DNA from: Clostridiales bacterium UBA7568
GTDB lineage: Bacteria; Bacillota; Clostridia; Oscillospirales; CAG-272
Direction: 5' to 3'
Assembly (NCBI GenBank): GCA_002479075.1
Contig: DLLG01000004.1
Span: forward strand, 563,081 to 627,080
DNA: 64,000 nt
Part shown: positions 7,790-14,856 of the stretch, piece by piece
How the letters are laid out: each line of letters opens with the position of its first letter
Position numbering within the stretch: position 1 is the first letter of the stretch
Translations under genes and position numbers: made by a program
Notes under the pieces: generated by a model
What the model was told of the DNA's origin: nothing
The model's database searches: none
The model's input: only the letters and a program-made list of their open reading frames with translations

Positions 7790-7823
7790 GAGGTTATACC
7801 CGTTGCACGAACGGTACAACCTC
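7790..7823 (-). terminator. Candidate attenuator hairpin upstream of the DUF6431 gene
   Basis: On the minus strand GAGGTTGTACCGTT and AACGGGTATAACCTC pair imperfectly around GCACG-type loop bases, then comes CGTTTATTTTT. It lies between a 14-codon ORF and the first cargo gene, so it could end transcription early. Confidence 0.55.
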
Positions 7824-7846
7824 ACTTTGCCATAGTATTTGGCTTC

Positions 7847-7891
7847 TTATATCAAGTTAGGGCTTAATGAGGTCTCACGCACATTAACCAT
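7847..7891 (-). CDS. Possible 14-residue leader peptide
   Basis: ATG 7891 to TAA 7847 encodes MVNVRETSLSPNLI, preceded by AAAGGATG at good spacing and by an extended -10 promoter. It ends 24 bases before the hairpin at 7823. The arrangement is that of a translated leader controlling an attenuator. No residue type is strongly enriched, so an inducing condition cannot be guessed. Confidence 0.5.
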   Translation of the reverse strand: MVNVRETSLSPNLI

Positions 7892-7911
7892 AGCCACATC
7901 CTTTCGAAATA

Positions 7912-7940
7912 ATTATATCATATTTATCTGATAATTGAAA
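7912..7940 (-). promoter_or_regulatory. Promoter of the cargo operon leader
   Basis: Minus strand TGATATAAT gives an extended -10 (TATAAT at 7917-7912). The -35 position (7940-7935, TTTCAA) is weak. It lies 20 bases before the leader ORF. Confidence 0.55.
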
Positions 7941-8008
7941 GACGGTTTTGAATACATCAATGCTTGCGTTTTCAACCACCGTCCCACAATAAAAAAGCGA
8001 AAAAAGCA

Positions 8009-8152
8009 AGTAACACTTTTCGAGGGCGGTAACAGGTTTGGTAACGCTTTTTTGAAGAGAAAATGTTACCCAAAACTATTGCACAATTTGTTATAGCGGA
8101 TGATGTTGCGGTATATCGTTGTTTATCGCCTGTCGGTAACAGAAGTAACACC
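8009..8152. repeat. Cluster of six (A/G)GTAAC repeats
   Basis: (A/G)GTAAC is seen at 8009, 8028, 8040, 8135 and 8145 on the plus strand and at 8063-8070 on the minus strand, each extending to a similar octamer such as GGTAACAG or AGTAACAC. They lie in non-coding DNA near the element end, where arm-type integrase or Xis sites are expected. Role inferred from position only. Confidence 0.55.
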
Positions 8153-8176
8153 TACATATAAATATATAGGAGGGAC

Positions 8177-8238
8177 ACGGGGATAGAAAGACAATGGGGA
8201 TAGCCACAGAAGCATAAGCCACAATGGGGATTTAATGG
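8177..8238. repeat. GGGGAT direct repeats at the element end
   Basis: GGGGAT occurs four times within about 60 bases, twice as ACAATGGGGAT, in non-coding DNA between the GTAAC cluster and the rpsI terminator. No known signal is recognised. Confidence 0.5.
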
Positions 8239-8258
8239 GGATTTTAGATGTGTCAAAG

Positions 8259-8304
8259 CAAAAGAAAACCCCATAACCCTCGCAAATACGGGGGATATGG
8301 GGTA
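8259..8304 (-). terminator. Terminator of rplM-rpsI
   Basis: On the minus strand CCCCATATCCCCCG pairs with CGAGGGTTATGGGG (12 of 14 pairs) around TATTTG, followed by TTTTCTTTT. It lies 18 bases beyond the rpsI stop, within what is probably element DNA. Confidence 0.75.
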
Positions 8305-8321
8305 ATTCTGTATAGTAGGTT

Positions 8322-8345
8322 TTATCTCTTTGAGAACTGGGAAGC
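8322..8345. other. Probable attachment site (3' end of rpsI)
   Basis: The junction between element-like and housekeeping DNA coincides with the last codons of rpsI (ASQFSKR-stop), which still read as a complete S9 C-terminus. This is what is expected if the integrase uses the 3' end of rpsI and the element restores it. The second copy would lie left of the window and cannot be checked here. Confidence 0.4.
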
Positions 8346-8723
8346 ACGACGAGCGGCTTTGAGACCGTATTTCTTTCTTTCCTTCATTCTCGGGTCACGA
8401 GTGAGAAGGCCTTCCTTCTTGAGGAGAGTTCTGTAAGAATCGTCAGCGAGAAGGAGAGCTCTGGAAATACCGTGACGGATGGCACCTGCCTGACCGGAGA
8501 TACCGCCGCCTGCTGCTGTGCAGACTACGTCAAACTTGCCCTGTGTGCCTGTAACAGCGAAGGGCTGGTTTACGATGAGCTTGAGTGTTTCAAGACCGAA
8601 GTAATCGTCTATGTCACGACCGTTGATCGTAACTGTGCCTGTGCCGGGGTAGAGACGGACACGTGCAACGGATTTCTTTCTTCTGCCTGTACCGTAGAAA
8701 TAAGGTTTAGCACTTGTATACAT
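8322..8723 (-). CDS. rpsI: 30S ribosomal protein S9
   Basis: Full-length S9 of 133 residues: N-terminal YFYGTGRRKKSVARVRLYPG, central GGGISGQAGAIRHGISRAL, and the conserved basic tail ending ASQFSKR that reaches the P-site tRNA. It belongs to the small-subunit head. It follows rplM by 20 bases with a good ribosome binding site, the usual rplM-rpsI operon. The mobile element lies immediately beyond its stop codon, yet the tail is intact. Confidence 0.97.
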   Translation of the reverse strand: MYTSAKPYFYGTGRRKKSVARVRLYPGTGTVTINGRDIDDYFGLETLKLIVNQPFAVTGTQGKFDVVCTAAGGGISGQAGAIRHGISRALLLADDSYRTLLKKEGLLTRDPRMKERKKYGLKAARRASQFSKR

Positions 8724-8743
8724 TGTTATTTCTCCTTTCTCTC

Positions 8744-9175
8744 TCAGTCAACGATGAATTCTTTGGGCTGCTGAGCCTGATGATTGTGCTCTGCGCCTTT
8801 GAAAACCTTAAGACGTGTGAGAGCGGTAGCGCCGAGGGTATTCTTGGGAAGCATTCCCTTGACTGCGAGAGTCATAGCGAGCTCGGGCTTTGTTGCCATA
8901 AGGGTCTTATAGGAGACTTCCTTGAGTCCGCCGATGTAACCCGAATGGTGACGGTAGAACTTCTTTTCGAGTTTCTTACCTGTGAGAACTGCCTTCTCTG
9001 CGTTTACAACGATAACGAATTCGCCGCAATCGACGTTGGGTGTGAATTCGGGACGTGTTTTGCCTCTGAGAAGATTTGCAGCGGCAACGGCTGTTTTGCC
9101 AAGGGGCTTGCCTGCCGCATCAATTACATACCAACCGCGAGAAACGGTTTCTTTTTTTGCCATGTAAGTTGACAT
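8744..9175 (-). CDS. rplM: 50S ribosomal protein L13
   Basis: Protein of 143 residues with the L13 signature regions: WYVIDAAGKPLGKTAVAAAN at the N-terminus, KKFYRHHSGYIGGLKE centrally, and MLPKNTLGATALTRLKVFKG near the end. L13 is an early-assembling large-subunit protein. ATG 9175 has GGAGGAAAAACA upstream. The gene heads the rplM-rpsI operon behind a perfect consensus promoter and a short leader containing a hairpin (9199-9221) that may serve autoregulation. Confidence 0.97.
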   Translation of the reverse strand: MSTYMAKKETVSRGWYVIDAAGKPLGKTAVAAANLLRGKTRPEFTPNVDCGEFVIVVNAEKAVLTGKKLEKKFYRHHSGYIGGLKEVSYKTLMATKPELAMTLAVKGMLPKNTLGATALTRLKVFKGAEHNHQAQQPKEFIVD

Positions 9176-9198
9176 TGTTTTTCCTCCGTAATGAATTT

Positions 9199-9221
9199 AA
9201 GCGCGCAAAAATGCGTCGCTT
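9199..9221 (-). ncRNA. rplM 5' leader hairpin (L13 leader candidate)
   Basis: Minus strand: AAGCG, a bulged A, CGCA, loop TTTT, TGCG, CGCTT. A nine-pair stem-loop between the predicted start of transcription and the rplM ribosome binding site. L13 leaders are known in Bacillota; identity with that family was not tested. Confidence 0.45.
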
Positions 9222-9237
9222 TTTATGCAACGGTGAA

Positions 9238-9266
9238 ATTATATCATTATGTTCTGGGCTTGTCAA
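9238..9266 (-). promoter_or_regulatory. Promoter of rplM-rpsI
   Basis: Minus strand TTGACA (9266-9261), 17 bases, TATAAT (9243-9238): perfect sigma-A consensus, giving a leader of about 55 bases. Confidence 0.9.
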
Positions 9267-9405
9267 GCGTTTTTTGAAAAATATTTCGGATTTTTTAATT
9301 TAGCACGGTCAAAACTCGCAAAATCTCTCAAAATCGCGCGTTTTCGGCCTCAAATCTCACCCGCAAAGTAACATTTTTGCGTCGACAAAATATCCTTGAA
9401 TATCC

Positions 9406-9434
9406 TTGAATTTGTAATATATATGTAGTATAAT
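9406..9434 (+). promoter_or_regulatory. Promoter of prfA
   Basis: TTGAAT (9406-9411), 17 bases, TATAAT (9429-9434), 33 bases before the start codon. The -35 box lies in the second of two tandem TATCCTTGAA copies (9391-9410). Confidence 0.7.
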
Positions 9435-9466
9435 AAATTGAGTCAGACTTCTGTACGGAGGAAAAA

Positions 9467-10534
9467 ATGTTCGATAAGCTCGCCGAGATAGAAAATAAAT
9501 ATAAAGACATAGAAGCGTCGCTTGCGAGCGCCGAGGTCATTTCCGACCCTGCGCGACTGAAAGAGGCGATGAAGGAGCTGAAAAAGCTGGCGCCTGTTGT
9601 TGAAAAGTTCCGTGAATATAAGGAATGGAAAAACAGGCTCGCCGAGGCGGAGGAGCTGCTTTCGGAAAGCGACCCGGAAATCAAGAAGCTCGCTCAGGAG
9701 GAGCTTTCGGAAAGTAAGGACGCGTTGCGCCGTTGCGAGGAGGAGCTGACCGGGCTTCTGCTTTCAAAAGACCCGAACGACGATAAGAACGTCATAATCG
9801 AGATACGCGGCGGGGCGGGCGGCGAGGAAGCCGCGCTTTTTGCCGGCTCGCTTTACAGAATGTATTCGATGTACGCCGCGGCGCATAAATATAAGACGGA
9901 GATAATCTCCTCAAACCCGACGGAGCTCGGAGGCTTCAAGGAAATATCGTTTTCCGTCGAAGGGGCGGGCGCATATTCGCGTTTCAAATACGAATCGGGT
10001 GTACACCGCGTTCAGCGTGTGCCGGAGACGGAAGCACAGGGAAGAATTCATACATCGACAGTAACCGTTGCCGTTCTGACGGAAGCGGAGGACATTGAGA
10101 TCGAGATAAACCCCGCCGACCTTCAGATCGAGACCTGCAAATCAAGCGGGGCAGGCGGTCAGCACATAAACAAGACCGAATCCGCAATAAGAATAATTCA
10201 TAAGCCGTCCGGGCTTGTTGTCGAGTGTCAGGAGGAACGCAGTCAGCTCCAGAACAGGGAAAAGGCTATGAAGCTGCTCCGCGCAAGGCTTTACGACATT
10301 GAGCTTACAAAGCGGGATTCGGCGATAGCGAGCGAGCGACGGAGCCAGGTCGGCACGGGCGACCGCAGCGAAAGAATAAGAACATACAATTTTCCGCAGG
10401 GCAGAGTAACAGATCACAGAATAGGGCTGACGCTTTATTCGATAGACAGTATTATGGACGGCGGGCTTGACGGGTTGATTGATGCGCTTTCCGCCGCCGA
10501 GACAGCTGAAAGATTAAAAGGAAGTAACGAATAA
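9467..10534 (+). CDS. prfA: Peptide chain release factor 1
   Basis: RF1 of 355 residues, the usual length. It ends translation at UAA and UAG. The stop-codon recognition tripeptide is Pro186-Glu187-Thr188 (the PxT motif of RF1), and the hydrolysis motif Gly230-Gly231-Gln232 lies in SSGAGGQHINKTESAIRI. The N-terminal coiled domain (about 1-100) precedes them. ATG 9467 follows CGGAGGAAAAA. It is the first gene of a group with the Sua5-like gene, coaE, the transglycosylase and the aminopeptidase. prmC, the methyltransferase for the GGQ glutamine often beside prfA, is not here. Confidence 0.97.
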   Translation: MFDKLAEIENKYKDIEASLASAEVISDPARLKEAMKELKKLAPVVEKFREYKEWKNRLAEAEELLSESDPEIKKLAQEELSESKDALRRCEEELTGLLLSKDPNDDKNVIIEIRGGAGGEEAALFAGSLYRMYSMYAAAHKYKTEIISSNPTELGGFKEISFSVEGAGAYSRFKYESGVHRVQRVPETEAQGRIHTSTVTVAVLTEAEDIEIEINPADLQIETCKSSGAGGQHINKTESAIRIIHKPSGLVVECQEERSQLQNREKAMKLLRARLYDIELTKRDSAIASERRSQVGTGDRSERIRTYNFPQGRVTDHRIGLTLYSIDSIMDGGLDGLIDALSAAETAERLKGSNE

Positions 10535-11584
10535 ATGACAACGAAAACAGTCAGAATCGATTTTTCAAAGCCGCTTGAAGATCAGCTTTCGGAGGCGGCG
10601 GAGACAATAAACCGCGGAGGGCTTGTCGCCTTTCCGACGGAGACCGTTTACGGTCTGGGCGCCTCCGCTCTTGACAGAGAGGCGGCCAAAAAGATATATG
10701 CGGCAAAGGGGCGGCCCTCGGATAATCCCCTCATAATTCATATAGCGGAGCCGGAGGATGCCGGAAAATACTGCTGTGTAAACGATTTTTATCGCAAGAT
10801 AGCGGAGAATTTTATGCCGGGACCGATAACCGTCATAATGCCGAAAAAGGACATAATCCCGAAAGAGGTGACGGGCGGGCTTGACACGGTTGCGGTCAGA
10901 TGCCCGCGGGACAGAGTGGCTCATACGCTGATAAAGCTGGCGGGCGTGCCGATTGCGGCGCCATCGGCGAACATATCCGGCAGACCGAGCCCGACCGAGG
11001 CGGGAACCGTAATCCGCGAGATGACGGGCAGAATCGATATGATTATCGACGGCGGCGAGAGCGACATAGGGCTTGAATCGACGATCGTCAAAGCCGACGG
11101 AGACGGCGTAAAGCTGCTTCGCCCGGGCGGGATAACGCTTGAAATGCTCGCAAAGGTCTGCGGGCACGTCACGGTTGACAAGGCAGTTACGGAAAAGCTA
11201 TCCGACGGGGAAAAGCCGGAGGCTCCGGGGATGAAATACCGCCATTATGCGCCGCAGGCAAGTATGCACCTTATATGCGGCGAAGGCAAAGGCTTTTATG
11301 CAAGGGCAAAGGAATTTCTCCGCGAAAAGCTCGCAGAGGATGAGAACATCGGTGTGCTTTGTCCGGACGAAACGGCGGAAGGTCTGACGGGAAAATACAT
11401 AGTCCGTCTCGGGCGTGAGACAGACACGGAGGAGCACGCAAGGCGGCTGTTTTCGGCTCTCCGTAGCTTTGACGATATGCCCGTCAAAACGATATATGCC
11501 GTTTCGGACGGCGAAAAAGGGATTGGACTTGCAATTTACAACCGTATGCTGAAGGCTGCGGGATACAGCGTTATAAACGTCTGA
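10535..11584 (+). CDS. ywlC: Sua5/YwlC-type threonylcarbamoyl-AMP synthase
   Basis: Protein of 349 residues with a YrdC domain (about 10-205) and a C-terminal Sua5 domain (about 225-349), so it is the long Sua5 form rather than short TsaC. Visible are GGLVAFPTETVYGLG, KGRPSDNPLIIHI and SANISGRPSPT, which bind threonine, bicarbonate and ATP. The enzyme makes threonylcarbamoyl-AMP for t6A at position 37 of ANN-decoding tRNAs. It starts at the base after the prfA stop with AAAGGAAG upstream, so it is cotranscribed with prfA, a common pairing in Bacillota. Confidence 0.92.
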   Translation: MTTKTVRIDFSKPLEDQLSEAAETINRGGLVAFPTETVYGLGASALDREAAKKIYAAKGRPSDNPLIIHIAEPEDAGKYCCVNDFYRKIAENFMPGPITVIMPKKDIIPKEVTGGLDTVAVRCPRDRVAHTLIKLAGVPIAAPSANISGRPSPTEAGTVIREMTGRIDMIIDGGESDIGLESTIVKADGDGVKLLRPGGITLEMLAKVCGHVTVDKAVTEKLSDGEKPEAPGMKYRHYAPQASMHLICGEGKGFYARAKEFLREKLAEDENIGVLCPDETAEGLTGKYIVRLGRETDTEEHARRLFSALRSFDDMPVKTIYAVSDGEKGIGLAIYNRMLKAAGYSVINV

Positions 11585-11600
11585 AAAGGAGGATGCGACG

Positions 11601-12206
11601 ATGGTAATAGGTCTGACGGGGGCAATAGGCTCCGGAAAGAGCACGGTTTCGCGGCTTTTTTCCGAAGCGGGCTTTGCCATAGTCGATTGCGACGCAATAT
11701 CCAGAGGACTTGACACAAGTCGGAAATATATAAATGCTGTCCGGGAAGCGTTCGGAGACGGCGTTATAGATATGACGGGCGGCGAGGCGAAGATTGACAG
11801 AAAAGCGCTTGCGGAGATCGTTTTTTCGTCGCCGGAAGCAAAAAAGAAGCTTGAAAACATAGCCCATCCGATGATTCTCGATACTGTTTACAGGAGAGTC
11901 GATGCGGCAAGGGAACAGAAGAAGGACATAGTCATTGATGCGCCGCTGCTTTTTGAAACGGGACTTGACAAAATCTGCGATGTTACCGTCGGCGTTGTTG
12001 CGGATGAGAAGATACGCTTTGAGCGGGCGATGAAGCGCGGCGGGATAACGGAGAAAAACCTGAGCAGGCGAATAATGCTTCAGCCGAAAAACGCGTTTTA
12101 TGCTTCAAAATGCAATTACATAATAGAAAACAACGGAACCGCTGACGATTTGCGTGTTGCCTTTCGGTGGCTCCTTTCGTCTGTCGGCAGAGGAGGAATT
12201 AAATGA
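11601..12206 (+). CDS. coaE: Dephospho-CoA kinase
   Basis: CoaE of 201 residues; phosphorylates the ribose 3'-OH of dephospho-CoA in the last step of CoA synthesis. The P-loop GLTGAIGSGKST is at residues 4-15, followed by VDCDAISR, which holds the conserved acidic residue, and VIDAPLLFETG near residue 115. RRIMLQPKNAFY and a C-terminal NNG segment complete the fold. AAAGGAGG lies upstream of ATG 11601. Its end overlaps the transglycosylase gene by four bases. Confidence 0.93.
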   Translation: MVIGLTGAIGSGKSTVSRLFSEAGFAIVDCDAISRGLDTSRKYINAVREAFGDGVIDMTGGEAKIDRKALAEIVFSSPEAKKKLENIAHPMILDTVYRRVDAAREQKKDIVIDAPLLFETGLDKICDVTVGVVADEKIRFERAMKRGGITEKNLSRRIMLQPKNAFYASKCNYIIENNGTADDLRVAFRWLLSSVGRGGIK

Positions 12207-13333
12207 CTGATAAACGGAGAAATCTGTTCTTGCTCATTTGCGAATTGCTTGCCCTTTTTCTTGTTTTTGTCTTTATAATGACCTGCGGCAGCTCCTCATA
12301 TATGAAGGAATTCTTTGATAAGACCGAATATCCGAGAGACTATGTTGAATACGTGCGCAAATATTCTTATAAATACGGGGTTGACGAAAACCTGATATTT
12401 GCTATAATAAAAGCGGAAAGCGGATTTGATAAGAACGCCGAATCGAAGGCGGGCGCGATCGGGCTTATGCAGATAATGCCCGTTACTTACGAAGGCGATA
12501 TGAAGGTGCCGCTCGGATTTGACAAAAGCGGAAAAGAGATTCATAAGGACGTATACACCGCCCTTCGCGACCCGCAGACGAACATAACCTGCGGAACATA
12601 TTATTTTGCGCACTGGCTTGATTATTTCGGCGATACGGAAACCGCGCTTGCGGCATACAATGCGGGACCGGGGAACGTAAAAAAATGGCTTTCCGATCCG
12701 TTTTACACGACTGTCGACGGCAAGCTGAACCCGGATAAAATTCCTTATAAGGAAACGAGAAAATATGTCAGGCGGGTTCTTTCGTATTACGAGAGATATA
12801 AAGAAATCTACGGAGAAAACAAGGCGGGCGAGAGCGACAGTATCCCGAGGGAGCTGGCGCTTGAATACGCAAAGAAATACGGGGCGCAGTTCAAGGTTGA
12901 CTATAACTTCATAATGGCTGTAATAGAAACCGAGTCGAGCTTCAGATATATGGTTGTTTCGTCATCCGGCGCGATGGGGCTTATGCAGATGAAAGCCGAT
13001 ACGTACAGGGTTGACGTTGCGGCAAACCTTGGGCTTTCGCAGGGAGCGGACGAGCTCTTTAACCCGGAAATTGCGATAATGAGCGGGACGTATTACCTGC
13101 ATTGGCTGGATTACCGCGTCAAGGGGATAAACACGATCGCGGCGGCGTATCACGGCGGCATCGGCACCGTTCGCGGCTGGCTTGCGGACGAAAGCATTTC
13201 ACCGGGCGGCGTTCTCGATCCAGAGAAAATACCCGATGCGGCTACAAAACGCTATGTTGAAAAGATACGGAGCTTTTATGAAAAATCGCTTGAGCTTGAC
13301 GGTCCGGATGAAACATACAAATTTGATTTTTGA
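12203..13333 (+). CDS. Membrane-anchored lytic transglycosylase with two SLT domains
   Basis: Protein of 376 residues with an N-terminal membrane segment (about 8-27) and two tandem SLT (Slt70-like, GH23) domains. Domain 1 (about 45-205) has catalytic Glu72 in IIKAESGFD, then GAIGLMQIMP and ALAAYNAGPGNV. Domain 2 (about 212-365) has Glu244 in IETESSFR, then GAMGLMQM and IAAAYHGGIGTV. Each would cleave peptidoglycan between MurNAc and GlcNAc, forming anhydro-MurNAc outside the membrane. Single-domain enzymes of about 200 residues are usual here, so this looks like an internal duplication. It overlaps coaE by ATGA. Whether both domains are active is unknown. Confidence 0.88.
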   Translation: MTDKRRNLFLLICELLALFLVFVFIMTCGSSSYMKEFFDKTEYPRDYVEYVRKYSYKYGVDENLIFAIIKAESGFDKNAESKAGAIGLMQIMPVTYEGDMKVPLGFDKSGKEIHKDVYTALRDPQTNITCGTYYFAHWLDYFGDTETALAAYNAGPGNVKKWLSDPFYTTVDGKLNPDKIPYKETRKYVRRVLSYYERYKEIYGENKAGESDSIPRELALEYAKKYGAQFKVDYNFIMAVIETESSFRYMVVSSSGAMGLMQMKADTYRVDVAANLGLSQGADELFNPEIAIMSGTYYLHWLDYRVKGINTIAAAYHGGIGTVRGWLADESISPGGVLDPEKIPDAATKRYVEKIRSFYEKSLELDGPDETYKFDF

Positions 13334-13360
13334 AAATAATTTTTGAAAGGATATATAATT

Positions 13361-14761
13361 ATGTCAGAAGAAAAAACACAGGCACAGCAGCTCAAAGAAA
13401 AGCTGTTTTATTCGCAGAAGAACGCTTTTGAGACACTTCCCGAAAACGTCATAGCAGACGCATACGCTTATTGCGACGACTACAAGAAATTCCTTGACGG
13501 CGGAAAAACGGAGCGCGAATGCGTAAAAGAAGCTGTCGCAATGCTTGAAAAAGAGGGCTTTGTTCCTTACGAATTCGGCACAAAGGTTTCCGCGGGAGAG
13601 AAGTATTATTACAATAACCACGGCAAATCCCTTGCGGCATTTGTCATCGGCTCGGAATGTCTCTGCAAGGGCGTTCGTCTCTCCGCCGCTCACATCGACT
13701 CTCCGAGAGTTGACCTAAAGCAGCGCCCGCTTTACGAAGCCGACGGAATGGGCTTTCTCAAAACACATTACTACGGCGGAATAAAGAAATATCAATGGAC
13801 GACGATCCCGCTTGCCCTTCACGGCACCGTTACAAAGGCTGACGGAACAACGGTTGATATTTGTATAGGCGAGGACGAAAACGATCCCGTATTCTATATC
13901 AACGACCTTCTCCCGCACCTTGCCGGCGACCAGATGAGAAAGTCGCTTGCCGAAGGCATAAGCGGCGAACAGCTCAATCTCCTCTCCGGCTCGCGCACGT
14001 TCGGAAAAGACGTTTCAGACGGCGTCAAGCTCAATATAATCAGCATACTGAACGAAAAATACGGCATTACAGAGGCGGACTTCCTCTCCGCAGAGCTTTG
14101 CGGCGTTCCCGCGTTCAAAGCAAGAGACATCGGTCTTGACCGCTCTATGATAGGCTCTTACGGTCACGATGACAGAGTTTGCGCTTATCCTTCGGTTACG
14201 GCTCTTATGGCTGTAAAGGCTCCGAAGCATACGATAATGACAGTCCTCGCAGACAAGGAAGAGATCGGAAGCGAGGGTAATACCGGTATGCAGTGTGCCG
14301 TTTATTTCGACATAATCGCAGATCTCGCAAAGACAGCAGGCGTAAGCGATGCTGTTGTCCGCAGAAATTCAATGTGTCTCTCGGCTGACGTCAACGCGGC
14401 GTTCGATCCGAACTTCCCCGAGGTCAACGAGAAGCGCAACGCCTGCTTCCTTAACCACGGCGTATGCCTTACAAAGTTTACGGGCGCAAGAGGCAAATCC
14501 GGCTCAAACGACGCAAGCGCGGAATATGTCGGCTATGTACGTAACCTCTTTGATGCAAACGGAGTCATTTGGCAGACAGCAGAGCTCGGCAAGGTTGACG
14601 GCGGCGGCGGCGGTACCGTTGCTAAATTCATCGCCCAGCACAATGTTGACACAGTTGACATCGGCGTTCCCGTCATCTCTATGCACGCTCCTTATGAGGT
14701 CGTTGCAAAGACGGACGTTTATATGACGCATAAGGCTGTTGAGGCTTTCTTCGCCGACTGA
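13361..14761 (+). CDS. M18 family zinc aminopeptidase
   Basis: Protein of 466 residues of the M18 (aspartyl aminopeptidase/aminopeptidase I) family, cytoplasmic, forming large tetrahedral oligomers in known members. The metal ligand His111 lies in AAHIDSPRVDLK, and the catalytic Glu pair in DKEEIGSEGNTGMQ; a later metal Asp/His region is SADVNAAFDPNF, with DIGVPVISMHAPYEV at the end. It should remove N-terminal residues from peptides. I chose ATG 13361, nine bases after AAAGGA; TTG 13343 would lie on that site. Probably the last gene of the prfA group, followed by a strong hairpin. Confidence 0.9.
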   Translation: MSEEKTQAQQLKEKLFYSQKNAFETLPENVIADAYAYCDDYKKFLDGGKTERECVKEAVAMLEKEGFVPYEFGTKVSAGEKYYYNNHGKSLAAFVIGSECLCKGVRLSAAHIDSPRVDLKQRPLYEADGMGFLKTHYYGGIKKYQWTTIPLALHGTVTKADGTTVDICIGEDENDPVFYINDLLPHLAGDQMRKSLAEGISGEQLNLLSGSRTFGKDVSDGVKLNIISILNEKYGITEADFLSAELCGVPAFKARDIGLDRSMIGSYGHDDRVCAYPSVTALMAVKAPKHTIMTVLADKEEIGSEGNTGMQCAVYFDIIADLAKTAGVSDAVVRRNSMCLSADVNAAFDPNFPEVNEKRNACFLNHGVCLTKFTGARGKSGSNDASAEYVGYVRNLFDANGVIWQTAELGKVDGGGGGTVAKFIAQHNVDTVDIGVPVISMHAPYEVVAKTDVYMTHKAVEAFFAD

Positions 14762-14773
14762 GAAAACGTAGCT

Positions 14774-14812
14774 CCCGACGCCCATTTTTCGGGCGTCGGG
14801 AAAAATAATTTT
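14774..14812. terminator. Terminator-like hairpin after the aminopeptidase gene
   Basis: CCCGACGCCC and GGGCGTCGGG form a perfect 10-bp G+C stem with a 7-base loop. The downstream tract AAAAATAATTTT is a poor T-run, so termination is likely but not certain. Confidence 0.6.
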
Positions 14813-14856
14813 CCATCGCAGAGTAATTCAATATCATTTAACGAAAGGAAAAAACG

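Larger units (their letters stand above)
1..8321. mobile_element. Integrated mobile element (right part; left end outside window)
   Basis: An A+T-richer block that ends exactly at the rpsI stop codon. It carries an excisionase-like HTH protein, a DUF927-type ATPase, a small-terminase-like protein, a Cro/CI repressor, a tyrosine integrase and cargo genes, none of them housekeeping. The flanking DNA from 8322 onward is ordinary ribosomal-protein sequence with a different base composition. No relaxase, coupling ATPase, capsid or large terminase is visible in this part, so the type (integrative mobilisable element, phage remnant or phage satellite) cannot be decided. The left junction is not in the window. 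Confidence 0.85.

Noticed and set aside
8193..8216. A 7-codon ORF (MGIATEA) after AGGAGGG in the element end region
   Set aside because: The Shine-Dalgarno sequence is about 20 bases from the ATG, no promoter is seen and the ORF falls in the GGGGAT repeats.
8714..9172. A 152-codon open frame on the plus strand over rplM
   Set aside because: It is antisense to the certain rplM gene, with an implausible Cys-rich product and no ribosome binding site.
9391..9410. Tandem TATCCTTGAA before prfA as an operator
   Set aside because: It is a single 10-base tandem copy; the second supplies the -35 box. No further copies or symmetry, so chance duplication is likely.
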